From NCBI RefSeq assembly GCF_009496005.1, contig NZ_WIBF01000001.1:806001-870000 (forward strand): a DNA stretch of 64,000 bases. The letters are read 5' to 3'. The DNA is from Tritonibacter litoralis (lineage in GTDB: Bacteria; Pseudomonadota; Alphaproteobacteria; Rhodobacterales; Rhodobacteraceae). Below the pieces are notes generated by a model that saw nothing but the letters and a program-made list of their open reading frames with translations, did no database searches and had not been told where the DNA came from. A program made the position numbers and the translations under genes. How positions within the stretch are numbered: the first letter of the stretch is position 1; each line of letters begins with the position of its first letter. Positions 57,315 through 64,000 of this stretch are shown piece by piece.

Positions 57315-58792
57315 CACGCAATCCCCCCGTCCAAGGCCGCAACAGCGATGCTGGCCTGTTCCACATCATCAAACGGCAACACGGTGTCGCCCACCACCTG
57401 ACCGCTTTCATGACCCTTGCCGCAGATAATCAACGCATCACCCGGAGCCAGCATATCCACCCCGCGCAGGATGGCCTCGGCCCGGTCGCCAACGTTATAG
57501 GCATCCGGCGCGCCGGTCATGACGGCCGCACGAATGGCGGCAGGATCTTCGCTGCGGGGGTTGTCGTCGGTCACGATCACCACATCCGCCTTGGCCTGTG
57601 CGGCCTCTCCCATCAAGGCGCGTTTAGAGGCATCGCGATCCCCGCCTGCCCCCACAATGGCGATCAGCCGCCCCAAGACATGCGGCCTGAGCGCTTGAAT
57701 GGCCGTCGAAACCGCATCCGGCGTATGGGCATAATCAACAAAGACGGTGGCCCCATTGCTGCGCGTCGCCGCCAGCTGCATGCGCCCGCGCACGGTGGTG
57801 AGATGCGGCAGGGTTTCAAAAACCTTCAACGGGTCTTCGCCACTGGCAATGACCAGCCCGGCGGCCAACAGCACGTTTTCCGCCTGAAACCCACCAATGA
57901 GATTCAACCGCACCACTTGCGCCTTGTCATGCCAGGAGAACCGAATGTCCTGACCCGTTGCATCATACCGAGTTCCCACCAGAGCCAGATCCCCAAGGCC
58001 AAGGCCCACGGTCATGATCTCTTGTCCCTTTGCGGCGGCAAGCGCGCGCATCTCGACCCCGCGCGGGTCGTTCATGTTCAAAACGGCCACGCCATCTTCG
58101 GGCAGGACACTGCGGAACAGGCTGGCTTTGGCGGCAAAATAGGCTTCGAAACTGTGGTGATAATCCAGGTGATCCTGGGTGAAATTGGTGAAACCCGCAG
58201 CCACCAGATGCACGCCATGCAAGCGGCGCTGGTCCAGCCCATGCGAAGAGGCTTCCATGGCCGCATGGGTCACGCCGGCCTCAGCCGCATCTGCCAACGC
58301 CTTGTGCAGGGTGATCGGATCTGGCGTTGTATGCTGCAACGCGCGGCTCCAGGCGCCCTCGACCCCGGTGGTGCCCACATTGATCGCGCTGTATCCCAAT
58401 TCGCTCCAGATCTGGCGCACAAAGGTCGCAACCGAGGTTTTGCCATTGGTGCCTGTCACAGCCACCATCGTTTGCGGCTGAGCCCCAAACCACAGGGCCG
58501 CAGCCCCTGCCAAGGACTGTCGCGGGTCTTCAACAACCGACAGGGCAACGCCATTATCTTCGACAAACTCGCCCACCAGCGCGGCCCCTTCGACATCTGT
58601 CAAAATCGCAACCGCGCCTTGTTCCAGCGCCATTTCCACAAAACGCGCACCATGGACCTGGCTGCCGGGCAAGGCCGCAAACAGAAAACCTTCGCCCACT
58701 TGGCGGCTGTCGGTGGCCAGGCCCCGGATCATCGGATCCGCGCCGCCACGCGCTGTCAGCCCCAATTGGCTCAGCGGTTGTTCACAGGCCAT
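57314..58792 (-). CDS. murE: UDP-MurNAc-L-Ala-D-Glu--meso-DAP ligase
   Basis: A 492-residue Mur ligase. ATP binding is at TGTNGKTSVATFV, and the DNPRSEDP motif indicates specificity for meso-diaminopimelate rather than lysine, so the wall is Gram-negative type. I favour ATG 58792, since the AAGGGG ribosome-binding site is 8 bases away; an in-frame ATG at 58798 leaves only 2. It overlaps murF by one base and follows ftsI closely. Confidence 0.97.
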   Translation of the reverse strand: MACEQPLSQLGLTARGGADPMIRGLATDSRQVGEGFLFAALPGSQVHGARFVEMALEQGAVAILTDVEGAALVGEFVEDNGVALSVVEDPRQSLAGAAALWFGAQPQTMVAVTGTNGKTSVATFVRQIWSELGYSAINVGTTGVEGAWSRALQHTTPDPITLHKALADAAEAGVTHAAMEASSHGLDQRRLHGVHLVAAGFTNFTQDHLDYHHSFEAYFAAKASLFRSVLPEDGVAVLNMNDPRGVEMRALAAAKGQEIMTVGLGLGDLALVGTRYDATGQDIRFSWHDKAQVVRLNLIGGFQAENVLLAAGLVIASGEDPLKVFETLPHLTTVRGRMQLAATRSNGATVFVDYAHTPDAVSTAIQALRPHVLGRLIAIVGAGGDRDASKRALMGEAAQAKADVVIVTDDNPRSEDPAAIRAAVMTGAPDAYNVGDRAEAILRGVDMLAPGDALIICGKGHESGQVVGDTVLPFDDVEQASIAVAALDGGIA

Positions 58793-58811
58793 GGTCATTG
58801 CCCCTTACTGG

Positions 58812-60596
58812 TCAGTTTGAGGTCAGCGTTATACTGGTTGGTGCTGCAGGTTCAACGCGTGGTCGCACCCCCAACAGCGGCGCAAGGCGCGAAATCATCT
58901 CTGCTGCGACAGGAACGGCGGTCCAACCGGCGGTTCTCCGCTCTTCGCCATGGGCGATGATCTCAGGCTCATCCAAGGTCACCACCAGCACATATTGCGG
59001 CTCGTCAGCCGGGAACAGAGTGGCAAAAGTGGCGATCACCTTGTTGTCGTAATATCCCCCTTGTGGGCGCGGCTTGTCCGCGGTGCCGGTTTTTCCCGCC
59101 ACCTGATACCCCGGCACTTCGGCAAAGGATGCAGTGCCTTCGGTGACCACTTTGCGCAGCATGGTGCGCGCGGCCTTCGCAGCCTCTGGTGACATCACGC
59201 GGTGGCCGTATTGCGGGCCGGTTTGCTTCAGCACGGTGGGCGACACATAGTGGCCGCCATTGGCAATCGCCGCATATCCCGCCGCCAGATGCATCGGGCT
59301 GGTCGAAATCCCGTGTCCATAAGAAATGGTCATTGCCGAAAGCTCGGACCAATTGGGCGGCAGCAAAGGCTTGCCGCCCTGGGCCTCAACAATCTCAAAC
59401 GGGGTGGGCTCCAAAAGGCCCAACCGCCCGAGGAAGGACTTCTGCTGCGCAACGCCAATTTGCTGCGCCAGACGCGCGGTGCCGATATTGGACGATTTGA
59501 CGATGATCTTGGTCACCGACAGTTCCTTGCCATAGTAATGGAAGTCACGGATCGCGTGTTTCCCCCAGCGCAAGGGGCCGCGAATGTCGATAACGGTCTC
59601 AGGATTCACCAGCCCCAGATCAACAGCCTGTGCCGCGGCAAAGATTTTGAATGTCGACCCCAGCTCATAAACCCCCTGCACCGCGCGATTAAACAGCGGA
59701 CTGACAGAAGGGTCGAACCCTTCGGTAGGGGGCGTGGGGCGGTCATTGGGGTCAAAATCCGGCAGCGAAACAACCGAGACGACCTCGCCCGTGTGCACAT
59801 CCATCAGGATCGAGGTGGCGCCTTTGGCGTTCATCAAAGCCATACCGCCTGCCAGAACTTGTTCGGCGGCGGATTGCACCGTCAGATCCAGCGACAACTC
59901 TAGCGGCGTGTTGCCATTGGCCGGATCACGCAAATAGTCATCGAATTGCTTTTCCACGCCCGCAACGCCGATCACCTCGGCTGCGTTGACGCCTTCCTTG
60001 CCGAACCCGGCCCCGCCCAGCACATGGGACGCCAGCCGCCCATTGGGATAAAGTCGCATTTCGCGCGGGCCAAACATCAGACCGGGATCGCCGATGTCAT
60101 GCACGGCCTGCTTTTGCTCGGGGCTGATCTTTTTCTTGATCCACAGAAACTTACGCTTGCCGGTAAAATCTTCCAGCAGCTCATCTCGGTCCAGATCCGG
60201 GAAAATCTTGGCCAGCTCATCCGCGGCATAGGCCGGATCGATCATCTGTGGCGTTTGCGCATAAAGCGAATGGGTCTCGAAGTTTGTTGCCAGAATGCGA
60301 CCCTGACGATCCACAATATCGGCCCGCTGCATGGCAATTGCCCCGCCTGCCACATTGGCCAGAGGCTCCTGTGGCTCGGCCGAGGCCATCATTCCCATCC
60401 GCCCGGCAATGGCGGCATAGGCACAAATAAAGAAGACGCCCAAAACCAGCAGGCGTCCTTCGGCCCGTTGTCGGGACTTGACCGCCATTTCCGCGTGGCG
60501 TTCGCGCAGGTTTTCCCGCTCGATTACGTCCGGGTTTTCGCCCTTCTCACGCGCGGCCAGAACCCGTGCCAAAGGGCGAAGCGGTTTGCGGATCAT
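58812..60596 (-). CDS. ftsI: Septal peptidoglycan transpeptidase FtsI (PBP3)
   Basis: A 594-residue class B penicillin-binding protein. It has a basic cytoplasmic tail, one membrane helix (about 50-66), a dimerisation domain and a transpeptidase domain. The catalytic serine Ser314 is in STFK, SSN is at 368-370 and KTG is near residue 520. It crosslinks septal peptidoglycan with FtsW. The start overlaps the ftsL stop in ATGA. Confidence 0.98.
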   Translation of the reverse strand: MIRKPLRPLARVLAAREKGENPDVIERENLRERHAEMAVKSRQRAEGRLLVLGVFFICAYAAIAGRMGMMASAEPQEPLANVAGGAIAMQRADIVDRQGRILATNFETHSLYAQTPQMIDPAYAADELAKIFPDLDRDELLEDFTGKRKFLWIKKKISPEQKQAVHDIGDPGLMFGPREMRLYPNGRLASHVLGGAGFGKEGVNAAEVIGVAGVEKQFDDYLRDPANGNTPLELSLDLTVQSAAEQVLAGGMALMNAKGATSILMDVHTGEVVSVVSLPDFDPNDRPTPPTEGFDPSVSPLFNRAVQGVYELGSTFKIFAAAQAVDLGLVNPETVIDIRGPLRWGKHAIRDFHYYGKELSVTKIIVKSSNIGTARLAQQIGVAQQKSFLGRLGLLEPTPFEIVEAQGGKPLLPPNWSELSAMTISYGHGISTSPMHLAAGYAAIANGGHYVSPTVLKQTGPQYGHRVMSPEAAKAARTMLRKVVTEGTASFAEVPGYQVAGKTGTADKPRPQGGYYDNKVIATFATLFPADEPQYVLVVTLDEPEIIAHGEERRTAGWTAVPVAAEMISRLAPLLGVRPRVEPAAPTSITLTSN

Positions 60597-60940
60597 GGCT
60601 CTCTTCCTGCGTTCAAAGTGGAAACAACAACGCCGTTTTCAAATTCCAGCTCGCTGGGCGGATAGGCGATTTCATCCACACGGCCAAATTGATCCGGGCG
60701 CAAAGGCAGCAATCCCAGCCGGTCGAAATTCAGCTCAGCCAGCTCTCGCAGCCGGTTGGGACGATTGAGGTACGCCCACTCTGCCCGCAACACGGTCAAC
60801 CGCGCCTGTGCAGCGCCGATCTGGCGTTGCAGGCTGCGGGTATCTTTCAGCGCCTGCTGCGTGGCATAGTTTTCCTGATAGGCCCAAAACGCCAGCCCCA
60901 GAACCGACAAGGCCGTTGCCATATAAAGAAGAGTTCTCAT
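60593..60940 (-). CDS. ftsL: Cell division protein FtsL
   Basis: A 115-residue bitopic protein with one membrane helix (about residues 4-24) and a periplasmic coiled coil (about 25-70) whose heptads start [22 protein letters not shown]. FtsL joins FtsQ and FtsB and activates FtsWI. Position and overlaps of four bases with both neighbours confirm identity despite low sequence conservation. Confidence 0.92.
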   Translation of the reverse strand: MRTLLYMATALSVLGLAFWAYQENYATQQALKDTRSLQRQIGAAQARLTVLRAEWAYLNRPNRLRELAELNFDRLGLLPLRPDQFGRVDEIAYPPSELEFENGVVVSTLNAGREP

Positions 60941-61923
60941 GTCCGACCCTCTCTCAATTGCGGCATGCCCAGCTCTTTTGGGGAAATCCCTTCGGGGTCT
61001 GCATCCGTGCGACGCCCCACCCGCAACCGCGCCGAACGCGCGCGGGGGTTTTCCGCCAGTTCCTGATCGTCGGGGCCCACGGCCTTGCGGGTGACCAACT
61101 CAAATTGGTTGGGCGTTTCAATGGTTTCCGGCGCATAACGGTTGGCGCGCCCGGTGCGCCCTGCCCGATGCTGAAAGAATCGTTTGACCATCCGATCCTC
61201 GACCGAATGGAAGGTCACAACCGCCAACAATCCACCGGGTTTCAACGCACGTTCCGCAGCCAAAAGCCCCGCAAACAGCTCTTCATACTCGCCGTTCACC
61301 GCAATGCGCAGCGCCTGAAAGCTGCGCGTCGCAGGATGTGACTGGCCGGGCTTTGGACGCGGCAGGCAGCTTTCGATGATCTTGGCAAGCCGCAGAGTGG
61401 TTGTGATCGGCTCGATTGCACGCTCTTTTACAATGGCTTTGGCAATGCGGCGGCTCGCGCGTTCTTCCCCAAAGGTAAAGAGGATATCCGCCAGCTGAAC
61501 CTCTTCCAGCTCTGCCACCAGATCTGCCGCACTTGGACCATCCTGTGACATGCGCATGTCCAGGGGCCCATCCTTCATAAAGGAAAACCCACGCTCGGCC
61601 AGATCCAGTTGCATGGATGAGACCCCAAGATCCAGCACCACCCCATCCAGATCCGAAGCGTATTCATCCATCTTGGAAAACACACCCGGCTGCAGGGTCA
61701 GGCGGTCGCCATATTGATCGATCCAACCCGCGGCCAACTCAAACGCCAGGGGATCCCGGTCAACCCCGGTTACGTGATCCGCCCCTGCGTCCAACAAACC
61801 TCGGCTGTAACCACCCGCACCAAAGGTGCCATCCAGCCAAGCGCCCGACACAGGCGCTACTGCCGCCAACAATGGGCGCAACAGAACTGGAATATGTGGT
61901 GCATTCCCCCCGGTCTGCGTCAT
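60937..61923 (-). CDS. rsmH: 16S rRNA (cytosine-N4) methyltransferase RsmH
   Basis: A 328-residue methyltransferase that modifies C1402 of 16S rRNA. The S-adenosylmethionine motif is [18 protein letters not shown], with [19 protein letters not shown] and [16 protein letters not shown] also present. It is the second gene of the dcw run, 12 bases after mraZ. Confidence 0.97.
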   Translation of the reverse strand: MTQTGGNAPHIPVLLRPLLAAVAPVSGAWLDGTFGAGGYSRGLLDAGADHVTGVDRDPLAFELAAGWIDQYGDRLTLQPGVFSKMDEYASDLDGVVLDLGVSSMQLDLAERGFSFMKDGPLDMRMSQDGPSAADLVAELEEVQLADILFTFGEERASRRIAKAIVKERAIEPITTTLRLAKIIESCLPRPKPGQSHPATRSFQALRIAVNGEYEELFAGLLAAERALKPGGLLAVVTFHSVEDRMVKRFFQHRAGRTGRANRYAPETIETPNQFELVTRKAVGPDDQELAENPRARSARLRVGRRTDADPEGISPKELGMPQLREGRT

Positions 61924-61935
61924 CGCACCGTCACC

Positions 61936-62427
61936 TTAGCCATCGAGGAACTCCATCGGGTCGAAATCTTCGGGCAGATCTTCCATCCACTTTTCTTCTT
62001 GTGCCAGCTCTTCCGCCTCATAGGTTTCGGGCTTCCAGATCTGGAACGTATCGCCCGCAGCGATAAAGAAGGCCTCTTTGTCGAGCTCGATTTTGCTGCG
62101 CAACTTGGCAGGCAGCACCAGGCGACCGGTCTCATCCACATTTGTCGGGAAGGATTGCCCGTGAAACATGCGTTGCAGCATCTTGCGCTGCATCGAGCCA
62201 CGCGGCAAGGCGTCGATCTTGTCGTCCACCTCATTGATCGCTTCGATTGTGTAAACTTCCAGGAACTTGCGGCGCTGGTCGCCATAGACAATCACCAGTT
62301 CAGGATTGCCACCGGGTTCACAGTTCGGGTCGGATGCCTCCAGCACACGGCGAAAGGAGGCCGGAATAGATACCCGCCCCTTGGTGTCCACCTTGTGGTG
62401 GCCCTCGCCTCTGAACCTGCGACCCAA
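61936..62427 (-). CDS. mraZ: Transcriptional regulator MraZ
   Basis: A 163-residue protein with two SpoVT-AbrB-like MraZ repeats. The first is KVDTKGRVSIPASFR, the second VDETGRLVLPAKLRSK. It binds TGGGA repeats and represses its own cluster in E. coli. The start is TTG at 62427 with AGGAG exactly 7 bases upstream. The rare start would lower its synthesis. It is preceded by a long leader with a terminator (see upsM). Confidence 0.95.
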   Translation of the reverse strand: MGRRFRGEGHHKVDTKGRVSIPASFRRVLEASDPNCEPGGNPELVIVYGDQRRKFLEVYTIEAINEVDDKIDALPRGSMQRKMLQRMFHGQSFPTNVDETGRLVLPAKLRSKIELDKEAFFIAAGDTFQIWKPETYEAEELAQEEKWMEDLPEDFDPMEFLDG

Positions 62428-62473
62428 ACGACCGCTCCTTTACTGCGCCTTTTGGCGCTGTCCCTTCCCCCAA

Positions 62474-62517
62474 AATGAAAAGGGGCGGGTTGATCTGCTG
62501 CCACTGATCAACCCGCC
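62474..62517 (-). terminator. Leader terminator/attenuator of the dcw operon
   Basis: A perfect 12-bp stem (62506-62517 with 62484-62495) with a 10-base loop is followed on the minus strand by CCTTTTCATTTT. Its last arm ends 57 bases before the mraZ start. Since it precedes the first gene, some transcripts must read through. Confidence 0.85.
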
Positions 62518-62686
62518 TCCACAGCCCGCTGAGCGGGTGTCCGACTGCGCGCGCCACCTGGGGGGATGTCTGCTCGCCCGCGCGCCGGATCTCTCTTTTT
62601 TCGAAAAAGCGAAGGCCTGTATGAAACCTGCTATTTTTAGTTTTGGTCGGGGTCGTTTGCTGCCCCAGCTCTCCGTCTTTCGATGA
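62480..62686 (-). ncRNA. upsM: Candidate UpsM small RNA from the dcw leader
   Basis: In Rhodobacter sphaeroides the mraZ 5' leader is about 268 nt. An intrinsic terminator within it releases the roughly 200-nt small RNA UpsM, a feature reported as specific to Rhodobacteraceae. Here the predicted leader is about 258 nt, and a 12-bp terminator hairpin would give an RNA of about 200 nt. Internal hairpins are visible, for example CCCGC/GCGGG at 62525-62537. Identity rests on position, size and structure, not on a sequence search. Confidence 0.75.
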
Positions 62687-62691
62687 GATTA

Positions 62692-62721
62692 GGGATATCA
62701 TGGGAATTAATGGGCTGGCAA
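62692..62721 (-). promoter_or_regulatory. Predicted dcw/upsM promoter
   Basis: On the minus strand TTGCCA (62721-62716) and TATCCC (62697-62692) are 18 bases apart, a moderate sigma70-type match. It places the start near 62685, which agrees with the leader length known from R. sphaeroides. The spacer is filled by the TGGGA-N5-TGGGC box pair on the plus strand. Confidence 0.5.
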
Positions 62722-62873
62722 CTACTAATATCTATAGCTGAGCGTCAGAAAGCTGCTGCAAGCGCGTGCCAGCGACTCACCTCAGGTCAAAATTATGTCA
62801 AAATCCGCTCAATGTGGTGGCGCAATGACATTAACCACCTACATTTAGTGGCGACTTGCACCCATCAAAAAAC

Positions 62874-63088
62874 TCCCATAATTTCCCGAGATTCTTTGGC
62901 GAAGAACAACCGCATCCGCATGCGTTCCCCGTACGTTCTCAAAAAGACGTGGATTCAGCCCAACTAAAGTGATTCGTTCCTGGTTCTCGCAGGCAAATCC
63001 CACGACTTCCCAGACCTCCCATGATTTCCCACACGCAGATGCTGCGCAGACACCTCAGGCGCGCGCCAGGCGTTCCCAAGGTTTCCCA
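62874..63088 (-). promoter_or_regulatory. Three clusters of TGGGA (MraZ-type) boxes
   Basis: On the minus strand TGGGA occurs as a pair with a 5-base spacer (63088-63074), then four times with spacers of 5, 4 and 5 bases (63031-62998), and a pair CGGGA-N5-TGGGA (62888-62874). E. coli MraZ binds TGGGA repeats separated by 5 bases, so these fit its operator. They lie 153-396 bases upstream of the predicted -35 element. Confidence 0.6.
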
Positions 63089-63145
63089 TTTCGCCAAACG
63101 GGCCAATGGCGACCCGCTCAACGCCAGATCTTGCGTTATTGGGAT

Positions 63146-64000
63146 TTAGGCCATGCCGCCCCGGATCAGCCCCGCCGCCATTTGCTCGTAAGCTTCAGCC
63201 ATTGCGCCGCTGCCCAAAGCAACAGGCGCGCCAGCATCGCCCGCCAAACGGGTTTCCAGATCAATCGGCAAGGACCCGATCAAAGGAACCCCCAACCGCT
63301 CCGCCTCAGCTGCGACCCCGCCATGGCCAAAGATATGATGGACCCCACCGCAATCAGGGCAGGCAAAGAACGACATATTCTCTACCAGACCCAGAACCGG
63401 CGTCTTGAGCTTGGCGAACATGTCCAGCGCCTTGCGCGCATCTAACAGCGCAACATCCTGCGGGGTGCTGACCACAATAGCCCCGGTCGGCTGGGACTTG
63501 GTACACAACGTCAGCTGCACATCCCCGGTGCCTGGTGGCAGATCAACCAGCAGCACATCCAGCTCACCCCAGTTGACCTGCGTCATCATCTGCTGCAGCG
63601 CCCCCATCAGCATTGGACCCCGCCAAATGATCGCCTCTTGCTCGGCAACCATCAATCCGAGCGACATAACAGTCACCCCATGCGCCTTGAGCGGTTCGAT
63701 CATCTGCCCGTCAGGGCTGCTGGGGCGCTGTGTGAGGCCCATCATGCGGGGCTGGCTGGGACCATAGATATCCGCGTCCAACAGACCAACACGCCGCCCC
63801 TGCCGCGCCAATGCCACCGCAAGATTTGAACTGACGGTGGATTTACCAACCCCCCCCTTGCCGGAACCGATGGCAAGGATCCGCTTTACGCTTGATGGCC
63901 GCATCGCACCGGATTGAGGTTTCATATGACCGCCCAGTTTGAGACCCTGAGCACTGGTCCTGAGACCTTGAGCACTGGTCGCAGGCGCGCCCTGATGCGC
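63146..64000 (-). CDS. mrp: Mrp/NBP35-type iron-sulfur cluster carrier ATPase (5' partial)
   Basis: The C-terminal 284 residues of an Mrp protein; the frame stays open to the window edge, so the N-terminal MIP18/DUF59 domain is outside. The deviant Walker A is [10 protein letters not shown]. The switch region [30 protein letters not shown] and the cluster-binding CPDCGG motif are visible. It carries and transfers Fe-S clusters in the cytosol. The linker ahead of the ATPase carries a 21-base tandem duplication. It is followed on the same strand by the dcw promoter region. Confidence 0.94.
   Translation of the reverse strand, partial: AHQGAPATSAQGLRTSAQGLKLGGHMKPQSGAMRPSSVKRILAIGSGKGGVGKSTVSSNLAVALARQGRRVGLLDADIYGPSQPRMMGLTQRPSSPDGQMIEPLKAHGVTVMSLGLMVAEQEAIIWRGPMLMGALQQMMTQVNWGELDVLLVDLPPGTGDVQLTLCTKSQPTGAIVVSTPQDVALLDARKALDMFAKLKTPVLGLVENMSFFACPDCGGVHHIFGHGGVAAEAERLGVPLIGSLPIDLETRLAGDAGAPVALGSGAMAEAYEQMAAGLIRGGMA
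63940..63981. repeat. 21-base tandem duplication within mrp
   Basis: Two adjacent 21-base units (63940-63960 and 63961-63981) match at 19 positions and encode two heptapeptides of the type TSAQGLR/K in the Mrp linker. The frame is maintained. Confidence 0.8.

Larger units (their letters stand above)
62428..63145. other. Non-coding region of 718 bases between mraZ and mrp
   Basis: In minus-strand order it contains three clusters of TGGGA-type boxes (63074-63088, 62998-63031, 62874-62888), a promoter candidate with a fourth box pair in its spacer (62692-62721), the UpsM-like RNA (62480-62686), its terminator, and a short GCGCC/GGCGC hairpin (62445-62458) just before the mraZ ribosome-binding site. 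No open frame is convincing. Confidence 0.8.

Noticed and set aside
62773-62801. TTGACA on the minus strand as the dcw -35 element
   Set aside because: The six bases at the right distance (GAGTCG) are nothing like a -10 element; the TTGCCA/TATCCC pair closer to mraZ fits better.

Overview
The window comes from a GC-rich alphaproteobacterium of the Rhodobacteraceae (Roseobacter group). Four things support this: the order of its division and cell-wall (dcw) cluster, a DUF2484 gene next to murC, a class I CobS/CobT cobalt chelatase, and a long leader ahead of mraZ that matches the family-specific UpsM RNA. There are no rRNA genes, tRNA genes, insertion sequences or CRISPR arrays. Genes are tightly packed, many start with GTG or TTG, and most units end in clear intrinsic terminators.

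Left part (1-22.7 kb), housekeeping and metabolism. It holds the end of a peptide-type ABC transporter (binding protein and two permeases), a small HTH regulator, a DUF3422 membrane protein, a divergent flavodoxin-like/HxlR pair with palindromes between them, and pntAB transhydrogenase. After these come a small isoprenylcysteine-methyltransferase-like protein, a class I glutamine amidotransferase-fold hydrolase, glcB-glcG, pepN, a 434-residue protein of unknown function, tex, a lone periplasmic binding protein and gatB.

Middle (22.8-35.8 kb). A chemoreceptor with a CheR-type C-terminal tether is followed by a DUF4177 protein, bolA and a J-domain protein. Next are a second ICMT-like methyltransferase, cobS-cobT for aerobic cobalamin synthesis, a Xaa-Pro aminopeptidase, a DUF427 protein and a CLC protein with altered key residues.

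Right part (35.9-62.4 kb), envelope and division, read right to left on the minus strand: mraZ-rsmH-ftsL-ftsI-murE-murF-mraY, murD, then ftsW-murG-murC-DUF2484-(390-residue unknown gene)-murB-ddl-ftsQ-ftsA-ftsZ, lpxC, and bamD-recN. Two interruptions stand out. A BaiN/HI0933-type flavoprotein lies on the opposite strand between murD and ftsW. A GC-poorer gene of unknown function, with palindromic repeats beside it, lies between DUF2484 and murB. The products act in sequence: MurB-F and Ddl build the UDP-muramoyl pentapeptide, MraY and MurG make lipid II, FtsW/FtsI polymerise it at the septum, and FtsQLAZ position the machine. LpxC and BamD supply the outer membrane.

The 718 bases between mraZ and mrp are the most unusual non-coding stretch. 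They contain a candidate UpsM small RNA with its own terminator, a promoter whose spacer carries a TGGGA-type MraZ box pair, and three more clusters of TGGGA boxes spaced 9-10 bases apart further upstream. The window ends inside mrp, an Fe-S carrier ATPase.
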